Of a stretch of DNA of 64,000 bases, positions 1-7,538 are shown piece after piece. The DNA is from Deltaproteobacteria bacterium. GTDB lineage: Bacteria > Desulfobacterota > Binatia > UBA1149 > SPBQ01. Below the pieces are notes generated by a model. The model was not told the origin of the DNA. It searched no databases and was given only the letters and a program-made list of their open reading frames with translations. The stretch is taken from the NCBI GenBank assembly GCA_029262375.1, contig JAJCZM010000058.1:62001-126000 (forward strand). The letters run 5' to 3'. The position numbers and the translations under genes were made by a program. The number at the start of each line of letters is the position of its first letter. Position 1 is the first letter of the stretch.

Positions 1-101
1 ACCTCGGCGCCCTCGTCTGCGAACTGCTTCGCGATGGCGGCGCCGGTTCCGCGATAGGCGCCTGTTATCAACACACGCTTTCCGTCTAGCCCAAGATCCA
101 T
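1..101 (-). CDS. SDR-family oxidoreductase, N-terminal fragment cut by window edge
   Basis: The first 33 codons of a short-chain dehydrogenase/reductase run off the left edge of the window. The reverse strand reads from ATG at 101 into a beta-strand followed by TGAYRGTG, the TGxxxGxG dinucleotide-binding motif that opens the Rossmann fold. Substrate and catalytic residues lie outside the window. It is divergent from the SDR starting at 223, with about 120 bp between them, so the two may share a promoter region. Confidence 0.8.
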   Translation of the reverse strand, partial: MDLGLDGKRVLITGAYRGTGAAIAKQFADEGAE

Positions 102-222
102 AGGCCAAATCAATCCGACACGCGTCCCGCGCGCAAAAGCATCTTGCCATTGGGAAACAGACGCGCGGACGAGCGACTGACCGCGTGACAAGGTCGGGCG
201 CTCGGGCTACCCAACGGGGGCC

Positions 223-1017
223 ATGGACCTTCATCTCAGCGGCAAGACTGCACTGATCACCGCCTCGACGGCCGGCATCGGTCTAGCCACGGCCAAGTCC
301 CTCGCACGCGAGGGGGTGCGCGTCGTCGTCAACGGGCGCGGCGAAGAAACCGTCGAGCGCGCGCTCGCATCGATTCGCGCCGACGTCGACGACGCCGACG
401 CAAACGGCCTGGTAGCCGACTCGGGAACCGCCGACGGATGCCAAGCAATCATCGACGGACAGCCAACCGTCGACATTCTCGTCAACAACACGGGGATCTT
501 CGAAATAAGCGGCATTCTCGACGCGCCCGACGAACAGTGGGCCAGACTTCACGAAGTCAACGTCATGAGTGGATTGCGACTCGGACGTCACTTTCTGAAA
601 GCGATGCTGAAGAACGACGACGGACGAATCGTCTTCATCAACAGCAACGTCACCGTGATACCGGCAAAAGAAATGCCGGACTATAGCGCCACCAAGGCCA
701 TGCAGTTGTCGATTGCGCGCTCGCTCGCGCAACTCACGCAAGGGACAAACGTGACGGTAAACTCTGTGTTACCCGGCATGACCAAGACGGCGAATCTAGA
801 AAAGGTCGTCGAGATGTTTTACAGGAAAGACGGCGAGGATTTCGCTACCGCCGAGCAACGTTTCGTGACCGAAAGCCGGCCCGGCGTTCTACTACACCGC
901 TTGGTTAGACCCGAAGAGGTCGCCGACACCGTGACCTTCCTCGCCAGCCCGCGTGCCGGCGCAACCAACGGTGCCGCCATCCGGGTCGAAGGCGGCATGC
1001 TGCCCAACGTCATTTGA
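223..1017 (+). CDS. SDR-family NAD(P)-dependent oxidoreductase
   Basis: This 264-residue protein has the length of a classical SDR. The cofactor motif is slightly altered (TASTAGIG instead of TGxxxGIG), and NNTG stands where NNAG is usual. The catalytic Ser of INSN, Tyr and Lys (YSATK) are in the normal spacing, and the C-terminus has the typical GGAxRVEGG-like strand. It should reduce a carbonyl or oxidise an alcohol with NAD(P)H; the substrate cannot be read. An SRPBCC gene begins 13 bp after its stop, so the two are probably co-transcribed. Confidence 0.88.
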   Translation: MDLHLSGKTALITASTAGIGLATAKSLAREGVRVVVNGRGEETVERALASIRADVDDADANGLVADSGTADGCQAIIDGQPTVDILVNNTGIFEISGILDAPDEQWARLHEVNVMSGLRLGRHFLKAMLKNDDGRIVFINSNVTVIPAKEMPDYSATKAMQLSIARSLAQLTQGTNVTVNSVLPGMTKTANLEKVVEMFYRKDGEDFATAEQRFVTESRPGVLLHRLVRPEEVADTVTFLASPRAGATNGAAIRVEGGMLPNVI

Positions 1018-1030
1018 GGAGCTGTTCCGC

Positions 1031-1453
1031 ATGGTCGAATGCATCGCTGAACGAGAACTCGCTGCACCGTTCGAGAGAGTATGGGCGATCGTCCGAAACT
1101 TCGGAGATCTCTCATGGTACGAGGCCGCCGAACGCATCGAGGTCATCGGCACGGGCCCCGGGCAGATACGACGCATCCACATCGCAGGGATAGACCCGAC
1201 GGTAGACGAGGTGCTCGGTTCAATCGACGAACAGGGGCACGCGATTCACTACACGGTAACCCAGGGCGACCTCGTCCCGTTCGAAGACTACTCGGTGGTC
1301 GCGAGCGTACGGGATCTCGGCGATGGCAAGTGCCACGCACGCTGGCATGCGACGTACGGCCCGGGCGGCATGAGTGAAGAAGATGCGGTCGGACTCATGC
1401 AGGGCAACTACACCGCGATGCTCGACATGATCGAGCGAGCGGCGTCCGTCTGA
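1031..1453 (+). CDS. SRPBCC-family (START-like) small-ligand-binding protein
   Basis: This 140-residue protein has the SRPBCC/polyketide-cyclase pattern: an N-terminal strand (ERELAAPFERVWAIV), alternating strands, then a long C-terminal helix (GNYTAMLDMIERA). Such proteins form a hydrophobic cup that binds or isomerises lipophilic molecules. The ATG at 1031 is preferred because a GAGGAG Shine-Dalgarno overlaps the stop of the upstream SDR; an in-frame start at 953 would overlap that SDR by 65 bp. The partnership suggests a joint role on one substrate. The ligand is unknown. Confidence 0.75.
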   Translation: MVECIAERELAAPFERVWAIVRNFGDLSWYEAAERIEVIGTGPGQIRRIHIAGIDPTVDEVLGSIDEQGHAIHYTVTQGDLVPFEDYSVVASVRDLGDGKCHARWHATYGPGGMSEEDAVGLMQGNYTAMLDMIERAASV

Positions 1454-1470
1454 GCGCAGGCCTAGCCGGC

Positions 1471-1600
1471 TCAGCGAATATTTCCGGCTCCGCCGGTCAG
1501 CGAATATTTCCGGCTCCGCCGATCAGCGGATATTTCCGGCGCCGCCGGTCAGCGAATATTTCCGGCTCCGCCGATCAGCGAATATTTCCGGCGCCGCCGA
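1471..1600. repeat. Five tandem 26-bp repeats, each with a mini-hairpin
   Basis: Five consecutive 26-bp units start at 1471, 1497, 1523, 1549 and 1575 and differ by only a few bases. Each contains TTTCCGGC-NCC-GCCGR; units ending in G form CCGGC/GCCGG arms around a 3-nt loop. The last unit supplies the final codons and TGA of the minus-strand gene ending at 1575. The repeats fill the space between two convergent genes (ends at 1453 and 1575). Confidence 0.9.
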
Positions 1601-2639
1601 TCAAGGGCAGGTCGAGTGCCGAGAGTAGCCCCGGCTTGGCATCGCACACGGCCGGGATCGCATGAATCGCACGCATTCCCGTTGACAGGCAGCCGCCGGC
1701 GTTCGCGTCGCCGTTCACCTCACCACGGAATTTCGTTTCCTGCGTGATGTTCGGGCTACCGTCGATGATCACACGGTAGCAATCGTTCTCGTCGAGTTCG
1801 GGGCGCGGCCAATCGGGAGCCGCAGCGTTGGTAATGCGATTGCAATGCTCGATGATGATGCGCGGTTCACCGCCGATCATACCTTGAATCTCAAAGCGAA
1901 CGGCGGCGCACATTCCCTTCTCGATCGCCCCCAGGGGATACTCGATCCGCTCGTTCGCAGGCCACTTCTCGTAGACCGACTCGACACCATCGAGCGTGAC
2001 TCCCATCGCCTCCGCGATCATTGGGATCGTGTGGCCCCACGCGTACAGAAGAATATTGGTGTCTTCGAGCAAACACATTTTCTCGATCGGCTCACCGAAC
2101 CCCATCACGCCGTAGTCGCCGGTGTAGGTGGAGTAGTCGAGGATCTCCTGGACACGAATTCGGTCTACGCGCCCACAGAGTCCCATGAGCGTGAGCGGGA
2201 ACAGGTCGTTGGCGAATCCCGGATCGATGCCCGTGGTGAAACAGCTCGTACCGCCCTCGGCACAGGCGTCTTCGAGCGGTTTGATGATGCTCTCGGGGCA
2301 AGCGGCCGGATATACCTGCGGAGTATTCGACGTTGAGACGACGTTCTTGCCGGCCCGCAGCGCCCTGGCCATGTTCTCGTTGTTCTCGTTGACGAACTCG
2401 GCGGTCGGGCCGTAGTAGGCAACTGCGTCGGCTTCCAACGCGAGCACCGCATCGATGTCTCGACTCGCCTTCACCCCGCACGGACCGCAACCGGCCAACT
2501 CACCGACATCCACACCGTCCTTGCTCGGGTCGTTGACGATCACGCCGACCAACTCGAACGCCGGATGCCCGATCAGTTCGCGAATGACCATTTTACCGAC
2601 GAATCCGGTTCCCCAGACGATGACTTTTCGCTTGTGCAT
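1575..2639 (-). CDS. Dihydrodipicolinate reductase-like NAD(P)-binding protein
   Basis: The 354-residue protein opens with an N-terminal Rossmann motif (VWGTGFVGKMV) and is similar to the DapB-N/2,4-diaminopentanoate dehydrogenase-like group, which is longer than true DapB (about 270). Such proteins reduce cyclic imines or dehydrogenate amino compounds, and many have no known substrate. It is the third gene of a tetR-SDR-reductase operon, 25 bp downstream of the SDR. The terminal residues GGAGNIR are encoded by the last copy of a 26-bp tandem repeat, so the natural C-terminus may have been altered by repeat expansion. Confidence 0.72.
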   Translation of the reverse strand: MHKRKVIVWGTGFVGKMVIRELIGHPAFELVGVIVNDPSKDGVDVGELAGCGPCGVKASRDIDAVLALEADAVAYYGPTAEFVNENNENMARALRAGKNVVSTSNTPQVYPAACPESIIKPLEDACAEGGTSCFTTGIDPGFANDLFPLTLMGLCGRVDRIRVQEILDYSTYTGDYGVMGFGEPIEKMCLLEDTNILLYAWGHTIPMIAEAMGVTLDGVESVYEKWPANERIEYPLGAIEKGMCAAVRFEIQGMIGGEPRIIIEHCNRITNAAAPDWPRPELDENDCYRVIIDGSPNITQETKFRGEVNGDANAGGCLSTGMRAIHAIPAVCDAKPGLLSALDLPLIGGAGNIR

Positions 2640-2664
2640 TTTGCTCGTACTCCGTGAGGGGCGC

Positions 2665-3444
2665 CTAGCGCATCCACTCGCCGCCGTTCACGGCCAAAGA
2701 CTGACCGGTGATCATGCGCGCACGATCCGACAGCATGAACACAACCGCTTGGGCGACATCATCGTCAGGGACGATCTCCCCCATCGGAATTCCGGCGATG
2801 ATCTCTTCTTTGACTTCTTCCGCGCTGATGCCGCGCGCGCTCGCCTGCATCTTCGTATAAAGTTCGACCTGCGGCCCCCACATCCAGCTCGGAAGTATCG
2901 TGTTCAGACGTATCTTGTCGGGCGCCAGTTCTTTGGCGAAGTAGTACATCGCCGATAGCAGCGCGCCCTTCGATGCGGCGTAGCCGGCTTGCGGCATCAT
3001 CGGCAAGTACAGAGATTGGGAACCGATCCACACGGCGGAACCGCCGCCCGACTTCTTCATGGACGCGGCGGAAGCCTTGAGCATCTGCACGCTACCGATC
3101 AGGTTCACCTCGATGGCTTCCCGCCACCATTGGAAATCGGAGTCCGCGAGATCTCCGACGGCAAGCTCGAACGCCGCGACCTGCACCATGCCGTCTACAC
3201 GACCGAAGCGCTTCTCGGCCTGTGCTACGATCGCCTCACACTGCGCATCGTCTTTGATGTCAGTCGGCAGCAGCTCAACGTGCTCGCCGCTCGCATCGAC
3301 CTGCACCGCGACCTCTTCCAGACGTTTGCGCGTGCGCGCACCGATGATGACATTCGCGCCGTCACGCACGCAGGCGGTCGCGATCTCTCGACCGAGGCCG
3401 CTTCCCACGCCGGTAATCACGATGTTCTTTCCGTCTACTATCAT
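2665..3444 (-). CDS. SDR-family oxidoreductase
   Basis: This 259-residue classical SDR has the cofactor motif TGVGSGLG, a catalytic Ser in GSQS, YAASK, and the C-terminal strand ITGQSLAVNGGEW. The NNAG motif is replaced by VQVAA, a common variant. It lies between a TetR regulator (upstream) and a DapB-like reductase (25 bp downstream), all on the minus strand. The pair probably acts on one inducing compound controlled by the TetR protein; the compound itself cannot be inferred. Confidence 0.87.
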   Translation of the reverse strand: MIVDGKNIVITGVGSGLGREIATACVRDGANVIIGARTRKRLEEVAVQVDASGEHVELLPTDIKDDAQCEAIVAQAEKRFGRVDGMVQVAAFELAVGDLADSDFQWWREAIEVNLIGSVQMLKASAASMKKSGGGSAVWIGSQSLYLPMMPQAGYAASKGALLSAMYYFAKELAPDKIRLNTILPSWMWGPQVELYTKMQASARGISAEEVKEEIIAGIPMGEIVPDDDVAQAVVFMLSDRARMITGQSLAVNGGEWMR

Positions 3445-3460
3445 GGAAGCTCCTATTTTA

Positions 3461-3518
3461 TCGCCCTACGGGCTCTGACCCTTCGCCCTACGGGCTCTCG
3501 TCTTTTCGCCCTGTTGGC
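3461..3518. repeat. Short degenerate hairpin repeats between tetR and SDR
   Basis: TCGCCCTACGGGCTCT occurs exactly at 3461-3476 and 3483-3498, with a degraded third copy (TCGCCCTGTTGGCTTC) at 3506. The exact copies are 22 bp apart, and each folds as GCCC-TAC-GGGC. They lie in the 78-bp gap between the tetR stop and the SDR start, so they are transcribed within the presumed operon. Confidence 0.75.
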
Positions 3519-3522
3519 TTCG

Positions 3523-4173
3523 TCACTTTGTCGCGTGAGACACGGCAAAAGTGCGCGTCAGCATCGCGATCATCTGTTCGGTCTGTGCTTCTTTGGACTG
3601 CTTCGCGCCGGTCTCGAGCCAGCGTGCGAGTTGAGTCTGCTGCATGGCAAGCGTGAGTTGGGCCATAAGCACCGGATCGTCGCCGATCACACTCCCGCGC
3701 TCGATGCAGCTCGCGTACAACGACCTCATGCCCTCGAACGCACGCGCCCAGGCGGACGTCTTCGCGGATTCCTCAAAGGCCCAGCTACCGGTTTCCCAAA
3801 GCTGTACTCTGAGAAAATCTGGATGGTCGATGAGATAGCCGTGGCTGCCGCGCACGCTTTCGATCACAGAGTCCCAGGCAGTTGCCGCTCCACGCGCGCG
3901 CGCGGCAGAGGCGTCGAGAATGCCCCAAACGCCCTGCTCCAGGATCGCCTCGTAGACGGACTCCTTGCTGCGGAAGACGGTGTAGAGCGTCGCAGGCGCG
4001 AACCCAGCCTGCTTGGCGACCTCTTCCATCTTGGTGCCGTCGTAGCCGTGCTCTGCGAACAGGCGCAAAGCCGCTTCCAGCACCAACTCCCGGTAGGCCG
4101 CCTGCTTGGCCTCTTTGGCGCGAGAAATCCGGCCCGTTCTCGCGGCTCGTGCCCGGCTGGCGGAGGCGGTCAT
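3523..4173 (-). CDS. TetR-family transcriptional repressor
   Basis: The 216-residue protein has a TetR helix-turn-helix at about residues 28-75 (ALRLFAEHGYDGTKMEEVA, then ATLYTVFRSKESVYEAIL). The all-helical remainder is a ligand-binding dimer domain whose effector is unknown. A basic N-terminal tail precedes the HTH. Two near-identical palindromic sites lie 18-56 bp upstream of its start, consistent with autorepression and control of the downstream SDR and reductase genes. Confidence 0.88.
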   Translation of the reverse strand: MTASASRARAARTGRISRAKEAKQAAYRELVLEAALRLFAEHGYDGTKMEEVAKQAGFAPATLYTVFRSKESVYEAILEQGVWGILDASAARARGAATAWDSVIESVRGSHGYLIDHPDFLRVQLWETGSWAFEESAKTSAWARAFEGMRSLYASCIERGSVIGDDPVLMAQLTLAMQQTQLARWLETGAKQSKEAQTEQMIAMLTRTFAVSHATK

Positions 4174-4190
4174 GGGGGGAGACTACATAA

Positions 4191-4229
4191 TTGAAATGGC
4201 TATTTCAAATTACTGAACTGGCTATTTCA
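4191..4229. promoter_or_regulatory. Probable double TetR operator
   Basis: A perfect inverted repeat, TTGAAAT-GGCT-ATTTCAA, lies at 4191-4208. Its 16-bp core (TGAAATGGCTATTTCA, 4192-4207) recurs at 4214-4229 with one mismatch (TGAACTGGCTATTTCA). The copies are 22 bp apart, about two helical turns. They lie immediately in front of tetR (start 4173), and copy two touches the stop codon of the convergently placed upstream CHRD gene. Size, symmetry and position fit TetR-family operators; binding is inference. Confidence 0.75.
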
Positions 4230-5561
4230 CGGACAACTGGCGTTGGACGCGCCATCGTCGTGTACGTCGCAGTCGAGCGCCGCCGTGTTCGCGGTATTCC
4301 CCGATTTACAGGCCTGACAGCGCACCGCTGCTTCCATGCACGCGGCGGCATCCGCCGGATCAGTGAGCCCGCAACCGGGCGCGGCGAGTGCCATATCGAC
4401 GGAGAGGCATTGCTTGTCGATCGTCTGGCGAAGCTTCCCGATGGTCGCATCGCAGGTCTTGGCGATCTTGCCCTTCCGGTCGACCTCCATGCAGTGCTCG
4501 AAGCCGTGTGCGTCAACAATGGGCAGATCGACCTTGCCGGCCAAGTCGCCCTTCACGCACTTGTTGTACTCCTTCGTCACGGTCGCCTGGCACTTCTTCA
4601 GTGTCTTTGCGACCTGTGCTTGGCACTTGCCGAGATCGGCGTTGGTCCCGTCGTCGATCGATACCGTAAGATCGGCTCCGAAAACGGAATGAATGAGATC
4701 GGTGGACTGGACGACGGCAGCCGCATTCACGGTTACGTCGTCAGTCACACCGAAGGACGGCAGGCGAGGGTCGCCGTTCTTATCGACACCCGTGCAGCGT
4801 TTATTGAAATCAGCGTTGGTCTTCGCCTGCGTGTCCAGAACTTTTGCGTCGGGGAGAATGCATGCCTCCACATCGGGAACCTGCCCTTTGGTGGCTCCCT
4901 TGATGCACTTACAGATCACTTTGTCTTCGGCCTTCGCAACCTTGCCGAGTCCTTTGCCTAGTGCGGCAGTACACTTGGCTTGATCCTTTGTCTGCGGGTC
5001 AGTGAGGATCGTGTCTACGAGTACGAACTGACAGCGGATCTCGCCCAAAGGCCAGAGATCCGTGTGGATGTTCCCGTAGGCAAGCCCGTCGATCATGAAT
5101 TCTAGATGGTCGGCGGGAAAGCCGGTCGTGAGGCCACCGGAGTTGAGCATGATGCCGAACAGCGTATCGCTATGCGTTATCCGATCGGAAGTCAGATCCG
5201 CACCAAAAGCAGTGATGTCGTCGATATCGCTAAATACATCGAAGATATGGCCTGGATTACTCGAACCGGCCAAAGCGGGGCCGTGCACATGAATCTTGGT
5301 CAAAAGTCCCAGCAGACCGGTGTAGGTGATGTCCCAGAAAACCCGCTCTTCGAAGCCTTCGTTGTCATCGTCCGGATCGGGATCGTAGGCGCGGATATGA
5401 GCGAAGCCGGTGGCGGTGCTATCGGTCGACCCGTCGCCAACTCCCGAGTTGTTGATCTGACTTTCGTCGCAGCCGTTCTGCCAAACGTAGGTTTCGGCAA
5501 ACGAGGTTGCAGGAATGGCGATGAGTGTCGCAGCAATTAATCCGAGGAACGCGTGTTTCAC
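4227..5561 (-). CDS. Secreted CHRD-domain protein with cysteine-rich C-terminal module (paralogue 1)
   Basis: The predicted product is 444 residues from a GTG start at 5561, which has a GAGGAG Shine-Dalgarno and begins directly with a signal peptide (about 22 residues, ending SFA). The ATG-less extension up to 5855 is unlikely. Residues about 30-180 form a CHRD domain (HVHGPA near 91, NIHTDLWPLGEIRCQ near 164), an immunoglobulin-like fold found in chordin and in bacterial surface proteins. Residues about 190-444 form a Lys/Cys-rich module ending C-x2-C-x12-C-D-x2-DDG-x2-N-x-S-C. It is a tandem paralogue of the gene at 5812-7149. Function is unknown; an extracellular or surface location is likely. 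Confidence 0.85.
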   Translation of the reverse strand: MKHAFLGLIAATLIAIPATSFAETYVWQNGCDESQINNSGVGDGSTDSTATGFAHIRAYDPDPDDDNEGFEERVFWDITYTGLLGLLTKIHVHGPALAGSSNPGHIFDVFSDIDDITAFGADLTSDRITHSDTLFGIMLNSGGLTTGFPADHLEFMIDGLAYGNIHTDLWPLGEIRCQFVLVDTILTDPQTKDQAKCTAALGKGLGKVAKAEDKVICKCIKGATKGQVPDVEACILPDAKVLDTQAKTNADFNKRCTGVDKNGDPRLPSFGVTDDVTVNAAAVVQSTDLIHSVFGADLTVSIDDGTNADLGKCQAQVAKTLKKCQATVTKEYNKCVKGDLAGKVDLPIVDAHGFEHCMEVDRKGKIAKTCDATIGKLRQTIDKQCLSVDMALAAPGCGLTDPADAAACMEAAVRCQACKSGNTANTAALDCDVHDDGASNASCP

Positions 5562-5811
5562 GGGATTCTCTCCTCGTTCGAATAGTTGGAGCAGCTGAGG
5601 CTCTAACCTGAACTTAGTCCGCCGCACGACTATCGTCGAGAGCAAATCCGGCGTGGATATTGAAGTGGCGAGGAGTCGCCGGAAAAGCGCGTCCGCCGGG
5701 CCGTCAAACGAACCTAAACGCTCGCCCCCGACTGCGGGTGGCGCAAACGCATCGCTCAGATGCCTTGTAGCCTGTCGCTTGTGGAAAGCGGGGCTGAGCC
5801 CCGAGTATACC

Positions 5812-7149
5812 CTACAGACAGCTCGTGTTGGAGAGACCGTCGTCGTGCAGGTCACAGTTTAGAGAGACGCCGTTCGTCGCGTTGCCCGAAAGGCAGACCT
5901 GGCATCGTACCGCCGACTCGAGACACTCAGCCGCAGTGGCGGGATCAGACGTAGCGCAACCGGGTGCAGCCAGTGCGATATCGGTGCCTGCACACTTCTT
6001 GTCGAGACCGGCTCGAATCTTACCGACCTCGGAGTCACAGGCTTTGGCGATCTTGCCTTTGCGATCGAGCTCGAGACAGTTCTCGAAGCCGTGCTCGTCG
6101 ACGATCGGCAGATCGACCTTCCCCTGCAGGTCGGCATTGACGCACTTGTTGTACTCTTTAGTCGCCTGCAGGTGACACTTCTTCACCGTATTGGCGATCG
6201 TCGCCTGACAGGTACTCAGCTCTTTGTCGCTGCCATCGTCGAGCGCAACGTTGAGGTCCGGACCGAAGACATCGTGCACGATGTCGAGACTCTGATTGAC
6301 ACCGACCGCGTTCGCGACGCTCGCATGCGTAACGCCGAAGTCCGGCATGTTGGGCTGACCGTCCTTGTCATTGCCATTGCACTGCTTGATGAAAGCTTCC
6401 AGTGACTTCGTCTGCGCCTTGCCGACCGGCGGCCCGCTCACGGTGCACGCTTCCGGGTCCATCTCTTTGCCCTTCGTGCGCTTCTTGATGCACTTGCAGA
6501 CTTGGTTGTTCTGCAGGTTCAGTACTTTCTCGAGACCCTTCCCCAACGTCTTCGTGCATTTCGCTTGCCCTTTCGACATCGGGCCGGTCGCGATCGTCTC
6601 GACCAAGCTCAACTGGCAACGAATCTCGCCCATGGGCCACAGATCGGTGTGGATGTTCGTGTAAGCCAAGCCATCGAGCATGAATTGCAAGTGATCGGCC
6701 GGCACACCGGTTGTGAGTCCACCGGACCCCAGCAAAATACTGAACAGGCTGTCGCTGAACTTGATGCGATCCGTAGTTCGGTCGGCCCCGAACGCCGTGA
6801 TCTCGTCGAGATTGCTGAACACGTCCAGGATGTGCCCTGGGTTGCTCGAACCGGCGAGCGCGGGGCCATGCACGTGGATCTTCTCGAGTAGTCCTTCGAG
6901 CCCTACGTAGGTGATGTCCCAGAAAACACGTTCGTCGAATCCACCGGCGACATCGCTGGGATCGGGATCGAAGAGTCGGAAATGGGCCTGGCCGGTTGCC
7001 GTGCTGTCGGTCGAGCCGTCAAGGACCCCCGAATTGGCGATTTGGTCTTCGTCGCAGACGTTCTCCCAAACATAGGTAACGGCGAAAGACGAGGTGGGCA
7101 CCAGTGCAATGGCGCATGCGATCAGGCCGCGAAGAAAACGCTCTTTCAT
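5812..7149 (-). CDS. Secreted CHRD-domain protein with cysteine-rich C-terminal module (paralogue 2)
   Basis: This 445-residue protein is collinear with the neighbouring paralogue (444 residues). It has a signal peptide ending SSFA, a CHRD domain (HVHGPA near 92, NIHTDLWPMGEIRCQ near 165), then a cysteine-rich module containing KEYNKC and KGKIAK and ending with the same C-x2-C-x12-C-D-x2-DDG-x2-N-x-S-C signature. ATG 7149 is chosen over the in-frame GTG at 7164 because GGTGGTGAGAG then serves as ribosome-binding site. The 250-bp gap to the next copy lacks another gene. Head-to-tail order indicates tandem duplication. Confidence 0.85.
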   Translation of the reverse strand: MKERFLRGLIACAIALVPTSSFAVTYVWENVCDEDQIANSGVLDGSTDSTATGQAHFRLFDPDPSDVAGGFDERVFWDITYVGLEGLLEKIHVHGPALAGSSNPGHILDVFSNLDEITAFGADRTTDRIKFSDSLFSILLGSGGLTTGVPADHLQFMLDGLAYTNIHTDLWPMGEIRCQLSLVETIATGPMSKGQAKCTKTLGKGLEKVLNLQNNQVCKCIKKRTKGKEMDPEACTVSGPPVGKAQTKSLEAFIKQCNGNDKDGQPNMPDFGVTHASVANAVGVNQSLDIVHDVFGPDLNVALDDGSDKELSTCQATIANTVKKCHLQATKEYNKCVNADLQGKVDLPIVDEHGFENCLELDRKGKIAKACDSEVGKIRAGLDKKCAGTDIALAAPGCATSDPATAAECLESAVRCQVCLSGNATNGVSLNCDLHDDGLSNTSCL

Positions 7150-7538
7150 TAAATCTCTCACCACCAGTCGGCGCCGGGCGAGTCATGTCGGCCGAGACGC
7201 ACGCGGCGGTCGTCCGAATGCCTTTTTCCACTTCGAGCGGCCACCGAGGGCAGCCCCTTACGAGCGTAGAGTTTAGGCGCATGATGAAACAGGAGTCCAG
7301 GCGCCACGCGCAGCAACTGCCCAGTCGGCGCGTTTCGGCCGAAAATTGATGGCCGTGGCTCCCGACATGCCCCCCCCCGTTCGGGGGCGGCATCTGCTAT
7401 AAGCGTTGCCTCTTGCGGATTTGCAGCCTGCGCTGGGCGTGCCAGCATCGTCTATAGGCGGTGGCGGTTTCGCCGCGCGTGAAACTTCTGTTGGCCTATT
7501 CCTTGAGAAATCCCGCAGCCCGGGCGCACCTTTCACCC
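7150..7538. other. Divergent intergenic region with a C/G hairpin
   Basis: About 390 bp separate the divergent CHRD gene and the secreted repeat-protein gene. The only structure seen is an imperfect inverted repeat at about 7366-7393 (ATGCC plus a C-run, GTTC, a G-run and GGCAT). No convincing gene was found. An in-frame GTG at 7461 could extend the downstream protein by 26 residues. Confidence 0.5.

Noticed and set aside
5562..5855. Longer N-terminus for the first CHRD gene
   Set aside because: The extension has no homologue in the paralogue, hides the signal peptide, and the GTG 5561 has a strong RBS.
7366..7393. Terminator between CHRD and secreted repeat gene
   Set aside because: The flanking genes are divergent, so no transcript ends there; no U-tract follows the stem.
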